Assembly: GCA_020161365.1 (NCBI GenBank)
Contig: JAIUNU010000013.1
Location: 62,001 to 126,000, forward strand
Length of the DNA stretch: 64,000 bases
From: Pseudomonadota bacterium
GTDB lineage: Bacteria; Pseudomonadota; Alphaproteobacteria; Caulobacterales; Caulobacteraceae
Direction: 5' to 3'
The notes beneath the pieces were generated by a model that was given only the letters and a program-made list of their open reading frames with translations, made no database searches and was not told where the DNA came from. The translations under genes were made by a program, and so were the position numbers. How positions within the stretch are numbered: position 1 is the stretch's first letter; the number at the start of each line of letters is the position of its first letter. Below, one piece after another: positions 56,766 to 64,000 of this stretch.

Positions 56766-58356
56766 TCCCGCGACCTTGGTCACGTCGGCTATCGCAGTCG
56801 GCGGTCAAGTCATGTCTTCCCGCGCAGCCAACAAGGCCAACGACGCGAACGCTGCACTGGCGCAACAAAACCAGCAGCTCGCGCGCGACACCCAAGCCCG
56901 CAACGAGCAACTGACGCTTGACCAGCAGGCGCAGAACACCCAGCTCCTGACGGGCGCTCGCGACGCGGCCGGAAACCTGCTGACCACGAACCGCGACCAA
57001 GTCGGGAACCTCTATCAAGGCACGGCGCTGGCGAACCAGGGCCTCCTTGAAGGCAATCGGGCGCAGAACTTCGACGTGCTGGCTGGCACGCGCGACGCCA
57101 ACACCATCACGAACGCCCAAGAGCGTGCGGTTCAGGATGGCATCGCGACGAACCAGCGTGATTTTGCGGTCACGCAAGCCCAACTGGCCAACGCGCGTAA
57201 TCAGGCGGTTCTCGACGGCACGACGCAGGGCATCACGGCTGAGAACCGCGCCGCGCGTGACGCCAACACCGCCCTCTACACCAACACCGGCGCCCAGAAC
57301 CAAGCCGACATTCTCAGCTACGCCGACAAGGCGCGGGGAGCCATCGAGAGCGCGCAAAACGACGCGCGCAACATGTACTCTCCGTATGTGACCATCGGCG
57401 GCAAGGCTACCGATGCGATCTCGGCCCTTCTGGGTCTCGGTGGGGACACGAACGCGCAAAATCAGGCGTTCCAGAACTTCCGCGACAGCACGGGCTACCA
57501 GTTCCAGGTCAACGAAGCGGAGCGGGGGGTTTTGGGCAACCAAGCCGCCCTTGGCCTGCTGGAAAGCGGCGCTGCGGCTAAGGCGCTGCAAGATCGACGC
57601 CAGAACATGGCCAACGCCTCGTTCGGCGACTACTACGGTCGCCTTGCGGGACAGCAGGCGGTTGGTCTGAACGCGACGGACAGCCTGACGAGCCGCCTTG
57701 CCTCGTCGGCGGGTGATCTGGCCAACATCTACAGCCGCACGGGCTCGGATCTAACGGCGAACCGCGACCGCACGACCTCGGGCCTGGCAGGAACGAACAA
57801 CAACTACCTGTCGGGCATGACCGACAACATCCGCAACTACCAAGCGGGCACGGTCAACAACAACAACGCCCTGCTGGCCAACACGACGAACGCCACGAAC
57901 ACGGCGGCGGACGCGCTCACGCGGTCTTCGCAGGGCTACGCGAACAACCAGCTCAACGCGCAAAACACCTTCTCGACCGGCGTCCAGAACAACAACAACA
58001 ACTACCTCGCTGGGATGACGGGCAACAACAACGCCCTTCTCGGTGGCCTGACGGACAACCTGAACAACACCACGGGCGCACTGGCCAACCTGCAAACGGG
58101 CACGGCCAACAGCCTCGCGGGGCTGAACACCGCTTCGACCGGTGCGCTCATCGGCGGGAACAATGCGCTCCTGCAAAACCTGATCGGCGGCAACGGCCAG
58201 ATGATGCAGTTGAACGCGGCAAATGGCCAGAACAACGCCGACATGTGGGGCGGGATCACGAACACGCTGGGCGGGCTCGCCGGTAACGCGCTCGCCAACT
58301 TCGGCAAGACGACCACGACCAAGCCGCGCACCAACGGCCTGTATGGCCCGGTCTAG
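56758..58356 (+). CDS. Asn/Gln-rich internal virion (ejection) protein
   Basis: 532 residues from the ATG at 56758. Begins MCDPATLVTSAIAVGGQVMS, a hydrophobic/glycine head usual for T7 gp14-like ejection proteins; then very Gln/Asn/Ala-rich repeats including NNNNYLAGMTGNNNALLGGLTDNLN and similar units around residues 370-480. Likely expelled into the host envelope with the DNA. Overlaps the DUF2833 gene by eight bases. Confidence 0.72.
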   Translation: MCDPATLVTSAIAVGGQVMSSRAANKANDANAALAQQNQQLARDTQARNEQLTLDQQAQNTQLLTGARDAAGNLLTTNRDQVGNLYQGTALANQGLLEGNRAQNFDVLAGTRDANTITNAQERAVQDGIATNQRDFAVTQAQLANARNQAVLDGTTQGITAENRAARDANTALYTNTGAQNQADILSYADKARGAIESAQNDARNMYSPYVTIGGKATDAISALLGLGGDTNAQNQAFQNFRDSTGYQFQVNEAERGVLGNQAALGLLESGAAAKALQDRRQNMANASFGDYYGRLAGQQAVGLNATDSLTSRLASSAGDLANIYSRTGSDLTANRDRTTSGLAGTNNNYLSGMTDNIRNYQAGTVNNNNALLANTTNATNTAADALTRSSQGYANNQLNAQNTFSTGVQNNNNNYLAGMTGNNNALLGGLTDNLNNTTGALANLQTGTANSLAGLNTASTGALIGGNNALLQNLIGGNGQMMQLNAANGQNNADMWGGITNTLGGLAGNALANFGKTTTTKPRTNGLYGPV

Positions 58357-58365
58357 GAGGAAGAC

Positions 58366-59124
58366 ATGAGCATCGTTGCACGCGCCCCTCAACTGAACCC
58401 GCTCGCGGCTGTCCAAGACGGCTATAACTTCGGTCGCCAGCGGATCGAAAACCAACAGCGCGACCAAGAGCTACAGCGCCAGCAAGCCGAGCGCGCCCGC
58501 CTTCAAGCCCTGCAAACGCAGGTTGGCGGCATGGCGGCGAGCGGCGACTATCGCGGCGCCCAACAGGCGGCGTTGCAGGGTGGTCAGTTCGATCTCGCGC
58601 AATCCTTCAGCAAGATGGGCGAGCAAGAGCGCGCTTATGCGCTAGAGGTCGCGGACCTTGGCTACCGGATCGCCGAAAAGCTCAAGACGCTTCCCGAGGC
58701 GTCGCGCGGCCAGGCGTTTGCAAACGCCGCGCCGGTTCTGGTGCAGAACTACGGCATCAAGCCCGAGCAACTGCCGAAAGACTTCTCCGACGCATCGCTC
58801 GATAACCTGATGCGGGGCTACAACTTGCTCCGGGAGCAGGCCAAGCCTCAAGTCGTCCAGTCGGGCCGGAACATCGTCGGCTTGAACCCGCAAGACGGTT
58901 CGGCGGCGTGGTCCTACGAGCTGCCGCAAGACCCGCTGGCGGCTCGCGAGCAAGAGGCCAAGATCGCCGCGATTGAAGCCCTGCAAGCCCAGCGCAACGC
59001 CTCTGCCAATGCCGCGAACGCCCGCGCCCGCAACACCGGGGCTGGTCGTCGCTCGGGTGGCGGCAAGCGCGACATTCGATCCTATTCCGACGCTGAACTC
59101 AAAGCTATCGCAGGGGTTCCATAA
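58366..59124 (+). CDS. Putative ejection protein, 252 residues
   Basis: Strong AGGAGGAAG ribosome binding site. Gln/Arg-rich helices (NFGRQRIENQQRDQELQRQQAERARLQALQTQVGGM) then an Ala-rich C-terminus with a GRRSGGGKRDIRSYSDAELKAIAGVP tail. Position in the internal-protein cluster suggests an ejection or core protein. No family recognised. Confidence 0.62.
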   Translation: MSIVARAPQLNPLAAVQDGYNFGRQRIENQQRDQELQRQQAERARLQALQTQVGGMAASGDYRGAQQAALQGGQFDLAQSFSKMGEQERAYALEVADLGYRIAEKLKTLPEASRGQAFANAAPVLVQNYGIKPEQLPKDFSDASLDNLMRGYNLLREQAKPQVVQSGRNIVGLNPQDGSAAWSYELPQDPLAAREQEAKIAAIEALQAQRNASANAANARARNTGAGRRSGGGKRDIRSYSDAELKAIAGVP

Positions 59125-59777
59125 TGCCGACAAAAGCCGAAGCCCTTGCTGAGCTGGCGCGTCGCGGTCTTTACAAGCCTTCGACCCCTGTGGCCCCGCC
59201 GACGAAGCTGACGGAAGATCAAGGCAAGTCGCAGGACTACGCGCGACAGATGGCCACGGCCGAACAGCAATACCTTGAAGCGCGTAGGGCTGGTTATGAC
59301 CCGACTAGCTTTCGCAACAGCGTTGCGGCGAAGTTCGATGATACCGCGCCGGGGATCGCAAACCTGATCCGCGACGACGCTTCCGACCGTGGCATGGCCG
59401 CACAGCGCGCATGGTTGGATGCTCGCCTTAAGGCGATGACCGGCGCTGGCCAAAGCGCTCAAGAGGCGCGAGACAACCCGCGAACCTACTTCCCGCAATT
59501 CGGCGAAGGCGGGACGATGGAGCCGAAATACAACGTTCGGCGCGAAGCCTACAACTCGACGCGCACGAGGGCTGGTCCGGGCGGCGATACCCTGCCGAAA
59601 GCCTATCCAAACCCGGCTCAATGGAACACGCCGCGCCAGAACCCCCTCATGGGTCCGCAGCAGGCCAAGCCGCAGGCCCGTCAAGCCAGCGGTCCGCGCC
59701 CGGGCATGGTCGAAGACGGCTACCGCTTCAAGGGCGGTGATCCCGCCAACCCGCAAAGCTGGGAGCGTGTGCGCTAA
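59124..59777 (+). CDS. Putative virion protein, 217 residues
   Basis: TAATG overlap with both neighbours. MPTKAEALAELARRGLYKPS, a helical core YARQMATAEQQYLEARRAGYDPTSFRNSVAAKF and a Pro/Arg/Gln-rich tail. GYRFKGGDPANPQSWERVR at the end is a motif that recurs in phage structural proteins. No family recognised. Confidence 0.62.
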   Translation: MPTKAEALAELARRGLYKPSTPVAPPTKLTEDQGKSQDYARQMATAEQQYLEARRAGYDPTSFRNSVAAKFDDTAPGIANLIRDDASDRGMAAQRAWLDARLKAMTGAGQSAQEARDNPRTYFPQFGEGGTMEPKYNVRREAYNSTRTRAGPGGDTLPKAYPNPAQWNTPRQNPLMGPQQAKPQARQASGPRPGMVEDGYRFKGGDPANPQSWERVR

Positions 59778-61498
59778 TGCCTCCTTGGGAGAAATACGGC
59801 GGTCAGCAGAGTGCGGGGCCGTGGGCGAAGTACGGCGGGGAGAAAAAGCGCTCCCTAGCCCAAGACATTCAGGGCGCCGTCACCACGTTCAACCGCAATT
59901 TCGTACCGTTCAGCGATGAGCTTTCGGATGGCCTGAACGCGGCGTACATGCGCGCGACGGGTGAAGCCAAGACGCTCAAAGAAGGCTGGCAGAAGGCGCG
60001 CCAAATCTCGGGCAATGCGGAAGCGTCTTTCGCCAAAGACCGCCCGCTAGCAGCGGCCTTCACGCGCGGGGCCGGGACGGCGTCAACGATCGCCCTTCCA
60101 TCGGCTCCCGGCGTCAACGCCCTGGTGCAGGGCTCGCGCGGTATGAACATGGCGCGTGCTGGCGTCGTCGCGGCGACTGAGGGCGCGGCGTATGGCCTCG
60201 GAGACCGTGGGACGGTCCAGGAGCGTCTAGGAGCGGCAAACCGCAACGCCCTGCTGGGTGGCGTTCTTGGGGCGGCTGGCGGGGCTCTGGCGCCTGCTAC
60301 GCGCCGTGCTCCAAAGCGCGTTGACCCCAACGTCCGCAAGCTGGCTGAGGAGGGCGTGCAGATGACGCCCGGACAGATGCGCGGCGGCATGGCGAAGACC
60401 CTTGAGGATCAAGCGACTTCGCTTCCGATCCTTGGCCCGGCCATCCAAGAGGCGCGCCAGTCGAGCCTCAACAGCATGAACCGCGCGATCGCAAACCGCA
60501 CGCTCAAGCCGGTGGGGGAAACCCTTCCTGCTGGCATTGAGGCCGGAACGGACGCCATCAAGTACGTCGGCGACCGCTTGAGTGCTGGATATGAAAACGC
60601 GATCCCGCAACGGACCATTCGTGCCGATCCGGCCTTTGCGGATGACGCTCGCGCGGCGATGGCGAACGTCAACACGATGACGCCGGCCGCTGTCGAACGG
60701 TTGAACAACATCATTGACCAGCGCGTCACGTCCCGCCTGGGGCAAGGCGGCGTCATGGATGGGGCGACGTTCAAGCAAATTCAGAGCGAACTCAGCTATG
60801 AGGCGTCACGCTTCAAGGGCGCTCAAGACCCTGATCTTCGCGAAATTGGCGTTATCCTGGACAACGTCAGGGGCGCGCTTGATGGCGCGGCGCGGCGCCA
60901 AGATCCGCAGTTTGCGCGGACGATGGATGAACTGGACGCTGGATGGGCCGAATTGACCCGCTGGGAAAACGCCGCCTCGAAAGCTGGCGTTGAGGGCGGC
61001 ATTGTGACCCCGTCGCAGTACGACGGCGCGGTGCGAATGGGTGACAAGCGCGTCCGTCGCCGTGGGTATGCTCGCGGCGAGTCCCTGGGTCAGGACTTCT
61101 CGTCGGCGGCTAAGGCGGTTTTGCCGTCCAAGGTCCCTAACAGCGGTACGGCCGATCGCGCTGGGCTTGGAGCGGCGCTGTCCGTTCCTGGCGCCATCAT
61201 GGGCACTATGGCGGGCGGGCCGGTTGGCGGTGCGATTGGCGGCACTGTTGCGCTAGGTGGCCTCACCGCCGCGCGCTCGATGTACAGCCCTCGCGCTATC
61301 GAGGCGGCGAACCGCGCCCTTAACGCTCGGATTGGTCGCGAAGGTCAGATAGCCGCTTTGCGGGAGCTGGAAGCGCTCGCCGCTCAGTCTCCGCAGGCGG
61401 CAAAGCTCTATCGCGACGTGCTTGCGAAAGTCGGTCGGACGTCAGCCGCCACAGCTTCACAGCCGAACGCCTTGCTAGGCGCAGGCCCCGCACAATAG
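59777..61498 (+). CDS. Large putative ejection/internal virion protein, 573 residues
   Basis: MPPWEKYGGQQSAGPWAKYGG repeats a W-x-KYGG unit at the N-terminus. Then ASTIALPSAPGVNALVQGSRGMNMARAGVVAATEGAAYGLG and GNRNALLGGVLGAAGGALAP-like Gly/Ala membrane-active segments, a helical centre and VPGAIMGTMAGGPVGGAIGGTVALGGLT. The amphipathic glycine-rich stretches are typical of proteins that form the ejection channel. Confidence 0.68.
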   Translation: MPPWEKYGGQQSAGPWAKYGGEKKRSLAQDIQGAVTTFNRNFVPFSDELSDGLNAAYMRATGEAKTLKEGWQKARQISGNAEASFAKDRPLAAAFTRGAGTASTIALPSAPGVNALVQGSRGMNMARAGVVAATEGAAYGLGDRGTVQERLGAANRNALLGGVLGAAGGALAPATRRAPKRVDPNVRKLAEEGVQMTPGQMRGGMAKTLEDQATSLPILGPAIQEARQSSLNSMNRAIANRTLKPVGETLPAGIEAGTDAIKYVGDRLSAGYENAIPQRTIRADPAFADDARAAMANVNTMTPAAVERLNNIIDQRVTSRLGQGGVMDGATFKQIQSELSYEASRFKGAQDPDLREIGVILDNVRGALDGAARRQDPQFARTMDELDAGWAELTRWENAASKAGVEGGIVTPSQYDGAVRMGDKRVRRRGYARGESLGQDFSSAAKAVLPSKVPNSGTADRAGLGAALSVPGAIMGTMAGGPVGGAIGGTVALGGLTAARSMYSPRAIEAANRALNARIGREGQIAALRELEALAAQSPQAAKLYRDVLAKVGRTSAATASQPNALLGAGPAQ

Positions 61499-61619
61499 CG
61501 ACGTAGAAGACGAACAGGCCCATCGTCGCGCCTGAGGTCCGAAAGATGACGTCGTATTCGTCCTCTCCGGGCCGCTGGATGTAATCGCCGCGAAGGCGTC
61601 GCAGTTCTTTCGGCTTCAT
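61320..61619 (-). CDS. Possible antisense-oriented membrane ORF in the late operon
   Basis: 99 residues from the ATG at 61619: MKPKELRRLRGDYIQRPGED, then a helix (RTSGATMGLFVFYVAIV). The first 40 codons lie in the 165-bp gap between two late genes and look protein-like; the remainder overlaps the 573-residue gene antisense and may be open by chance. Could be a moron gene. Confidence 0.35.
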   Translation of the reverse strand: MKPKELRRLRGDYIQRPGEDEYDVIFRTSGATMGLFVFYVAIVRGLRLARRSAVKLWRLTSDRLSQARRDRALPPAETERRALPAPAKRLSDLRDQSER

Positions 61620-61663
61620 CGGCCGCAACCCTACCACGACACCCCTAAAAACACGAGGTCAAG

Positions 61664-63526
61664 ATGACCGCAGGACTGATCGTCCTTGCGGGGCGTATGC
61701 CCGCGCGAGACGCTAACGGCCGTTCGACCATCGGACGCCTTCGGGTCTATGAGAACGAAACCACGACGCCGGTGAGCGTCTATAGCTCCTCGGCTCTGTC
61801 CACGGCGCTTTCTCAGCCCATTTCCAGCGACAGCGCGGGGCAATTCCCGCTGATCTGGATCGACGACGCCAACACGCCTGTGACGGTCGCCTATGAAGAC
61901 GACAGCGGGCAGACCCAGACCTATGACGGTGTGACGGCGTCGACGGCTGCGGCTGCGGCGATCGTCAACGCCTACGCGGGCGCGGTGTCTTTCGAGTTCT
62001 CGACGACCACCACCGATGCAGACCCTGGCGCGGGCAAGGTGCGTTTCGACAACGCCACCATCGCCAGCGTGACCAACGTCTATATCGACAACACCTCGCT
62101 CGCGGGCGGAAGCGTGACGGGCTGGATCGACAGCTTTGACGACGCCAACACCACGACGAACCGGGGAACGATCGCGTTCCGCTCCCTGACTGACACGTCG
62201 GTCTTTGTGCTCCTCAAGGTCACGGGCGCGGTTACGGACGGGACGGGCTATCGCAAGATCCCCGTCGCCTACCTCTCGGGCTCTCTGCCGGCCAACGCCA
62301 CTGAACTCGTCATGGGCTTCGCGTCGGCTGGTCCGGCTTCGGCTGCGACGGTGACGGTAGGGACCACGACAGCAGGCGCCACTACGGCCTCGCCTAGCGT
62401 GACGAACTCGGGTAGCTCGTCGGCTGCGGTTCTGGACTTCGTCATCCCGCGTGGCGCGCCTGGTGGCGTGCTCTACACCTTCTCGACCACCACGACGGAC
62501 AGCGATCCCGGCGCCGGTAAGGTCAGGTTCAACAACGCGACCCCGGCGAGCATCACGGCGGCTTACTTCGACAACGCCGACGCCAACGGCAACACCGTCA
62601 CCGGCTGGCTGGACACGTTCGACGACAGCACCAACACCGTCAAAGGCTCCCTGACGATCCGCGAACTTGCGACCGGCCTCGTGATGACGTTCAACGTCAC
62701 GGGCTCGGTTGTCGACGGGACCGGTTATCGCAAGCTGACGCTCGTCCACACGGCGGGCTCTACGCTCTTCACGAATGACGCCGAACTAAGCGTCGAATTC
62801 GTGCGAGCGGGGAACGTCGGCGCGAACGGTACCGGCTCGGGCGACGTGAGCGGCCCCGCGAGCGCCACGGCCAACGCTGTTGCGCTGTACGACGGGACGA
62901 CGGGCAAGCTCCTGAAGGACGGCCCGAGCTACGGGACCAGCGGGGCGAACAAGCTCCTGCAACTGGACAGCAGCGGCAAGCTCCCGGCTGTCGACGGCTC
63001 GCAGCTCACGGGCATCTCGGCTGGCCTGACGCTGCTGGCGACCGTTACCGCCTCCAGCAGCGCCACAGTCGACATCGAGGGCTACTTCGACAGCACGTAT
63101 GACGAATACCTGCTGTTGGCAGATGGGATCTACCCGACTGCGAACGCCTCGCTTCAGATGCTCTTCAAGGTCAGCGGGTCCTACCAGACCTCGGGCTACA
63201 TCTTTGCCTACGCCTATCGAGACTCAAACAGCACGAGTGAGACACTGGCGACGGCGACCACCGAGGTTCCACTTTCGACATTGTGGAACCTCACGTCAGG
63301 CTTTGAGGGCGCGGTTGAGGTGCGACTCTATCGCCCGGCCAGCTCCAGCACGGCTAAGTTGTTTACCGCTAAGTCTTTCCAGCCACAGAACAGCTATGTC
63401 ACCAAGTACGAGGGCTTTGGAAAGTACGGAACAGGCACCCAAGCCGCGATTACGGGCGTCCGCTTCCTGTTCTCCAGCGGCAACGTCTCGACTGGCACTT
63501 TCCGCCTCTACGGCTTCAAGAAGTAG
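61664..63526 (+). CDS. Tail fibre/receptor-binding protein with tandem duplicated domain
   Basis: 620 residues. An N-terminal virion-attachment part (GRSTIGRLRVYENETTTPVSVYSSSALSTAL) resembles phage fibre heads. Two homologous units follow: residues 111-223 and 272-383, each with FSTTTTDxDPGAGKVRF, a TGW-D-FDD loop and DGTGYRK. A linker with NSGSSSAAVLDFVIPRGAPG, a collagen-fibre-like element, separates them. C-terminal beta-rich tip ends at GTFRLYGFKK. It should recognise the host surface. Confidence 0.85.
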   Translation: MTAGLIVLAGRMPARDANGRSTIGRLRVYENETTTPVSVYSSSALSTALSQPISSDSAGQFPLIWIDDANTPVTVAYEDDSGQTQTYDGVTASTAAAAAIVNAYAGAVSFEFSTTTTDADPGAGKVRFDNATIASVTNVYIDNTSLAGGSVTGWIDSFDDANTTTNRGTIAFRSLTDTSVFVLLKVTGAVTDGTGYRKIPVAYLSGSLPANATELVMGFASAGPASAATVTVGTTTAGATTASPSVTNSGSSSAAVLDFVIPRGAPGGVLYTFSTTTTDSDPGAGKVRFNNATPASITAAYFDNADANGNTVTGWLDTFDDSTNTVKGSLTIRELATGLVMTFNVTGSVVDGTGYRKLTLVHTAGSTLFTNDAELSVEFVRAGNVGANGTGSGDVSGPASATANAVALYDGTTGKLLKDGPSYGTSGANKLLQLDSSGKLPAVDGSQLTGISAGLTLLATVTASSSATVDIEGYFDSTYDEYLLLADGIYPTANASLQMLFKVSGSYQTSGYIFAYAYRDSNSTSETLATATTEVPLSTLWNLTSGFEGAVEVRLYRPASSSTAKLFTAKSFQPQNSYVTKYEGFGKYGTGTQAAITGVRFLFSSGNVSTGTFRLYGFKK

Positions 63527-63534
63527 GACCCGCC

Positions 63535-64000
63535 ATGACGCAGGAAGAAATCGACGCGCTCAAGGCGCAGGGCTACCACTTCAAGGCCACGCCGGAAGGT
63601 GAGGTGCGGTTTACGCCCGAGGAAGAGACCGAGTGGGCGGCATGGCAGACGGCGCAAGTTCCGACGCTGGCCGAACTCAAAACATCCAAGCTCGCCGCTC
63701 TCGCCGCCCTGCGGTGGGAAAAAACCCTCAAGATGAGCTATACCTTCGGCGGCGTGACCTACACCGACGTTCCTGCCGAAACGGCGACGGTTGCGGTAAT
63801 GGGCACCATCGTCGGCGCTCAACTCCTGGCGCCCGATGAGCCGTTCGTGTGGAAGCTCAAGGACGGCGTTTTCCTGTCCTGGTACGTGGCCGACGTGCAG
63901 GCCTATGGCTTGGCGATCCGCGCGCACATCCAGGCGTGCTTCAACCGGGAAATCGAGCTTGTGACGGCGATCAACGCCGCGTCTGATCAAGCCGCTTTGG
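63535..64000 (+). CDS. DUF4376 tail-fibre assembly-type protein, 3' end outside window
   Basis: Open from the ATG at 63535 to the window end (155 codons). MTQEEIDALKAQGYHFKATP, then LKTSKLAALAALRWEKTLKMSYTFGGVTYTDVPAETATVAVMG and FVWKLKDGVFLSWYVADVQAYGLAIRAHIQACFNREIELVTAINAA match the DUF4376 domain found beside phage fibre genes. Usually at least 160 residues, so little is missing. Confidence 0.83.
   Translation, partial: MTQEEIDALKAQGYHFKATPEGEVRFTPEEETEWAAWQTAQVPTLAELKTSKLAALAALRWEKTLKMSYTFGGVTYTDVPAETATVAVMGTIVGAQLLAPDEPFVWKLKDGVFLSWYVADVQAYGLAIRAHIQACFNREIELVTAINAASDQAAL

Larger units (their letters stand above)
30591..64000. mobile_element. Temperate podovirus-type prophage, right end outside window
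   Basis: From next to tRNA-Thr to the window end: integrase, excisionase-like gene, leftward early operon with Bet/RecE recombination genes, CI/Cro immunity region, rightward replication genes, NusG-like protein, terminase, portal, scaffold, capsid, head-completion, ejection and fibre genes. Order and orientation are intact and no gene is visibly broken, so it may be inducible. The portal and gp4/gp10-type proteins are P22-like; the DUF2833 protein is T7-like. No lysis genes or attR are inside the window. The exact left boundary is inferred. Confidence 0.93.

Noticed and set aside
63535..64000. Prophage right end (attR) and lysis genes
   Set aside because: The last gene is still a fibre-assembly type and no tRNA-Thr fragment or holin/endolysin sequence was seen, so the prophage continues past the window.

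Overview
The window looks like a GC-rich alphaproteobacterial chromosome, most likely Caulobacter. The strongest pointer is an intact gcrA cell-cycle regulator (28102-28605). The dapA-smpB pair, dense ATGA/TGATG gene overlaps and few uridine-rich terminators fit. About 30.6 kb of host chromosome is followed by about 33.4 kb of a temperate podovirus-type prophage whose right end lies outside the window.

Host part (1-30590): an amino-acid permease running off the left edge; the DEAH helicase HrpB; two rRNA-type methyltransferases and a family 2 glycosyltransferase; a TetR regulator followed by a three-gene metal or cobalamin ABC importer; a lytic transglycosylase divergent from dapA-smpB; a DUF969-DUF979-DUF2891 operon; a class II aldolase; an RND efflux adaptor/pump pair followed by a large transketolase-like enzyme; NTF2-fold proteins; a cytochrome c lipoprotein; gcrA; a MarR regulator; the ribosome-rescue hydrolase ArfB; a YaiI-family protein; and tRNA-Thr(TGT).

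Prophage (about 30591-64000): a tyrosine integrase and excisionase-like protein lie beside the 5' end of the tRNA. A long leftward early operon (30655-39681) carries many tiny translationally coupled ORFs, a SLOG-fold protein, a Lar-type restriction-alleviation protein, a Ref-like nuclease, a lambda Bet-type annealase and a RecE-type exonuclease. The immunity region (39.7-41.6 kb) has a CI-type repressor, a Cro-like protein, and two mirror-image operator pairs built on the same perfect 17-bp palindrome. Three small membrane proteins sit downstream of the repressor. Rightward early genes (42.3-47.3 kb) include an HNH-AP2 nuclease, a DUF1064 nuclease, a protein consisting only of the DnaA DNA-binding domain, and replication proteins. 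A NusG-like protein and a structured 327-nt non-coding stretch separate them from the late operon (48.2-64 kb): terminase, P22-type portal, scaffold, capsid, gp4- and gp10-type head completion proteins, a T7 gp13-type internal protein, ejection proteins, a tail fibre with an internal duplication and a DUF4376 fibre-assembly-type protein. Lysis genes and attR are not in the window.

The most interesting items are the NusG-like factor with its adjacent structured leader, the twin operator architecture with a lysogenically placed membrane-protein cassette, the DnaA domain IV-only protein, and the repeat-shuffled mini-gene operon. All functions are inferred from sequence reading only; no database search was run.
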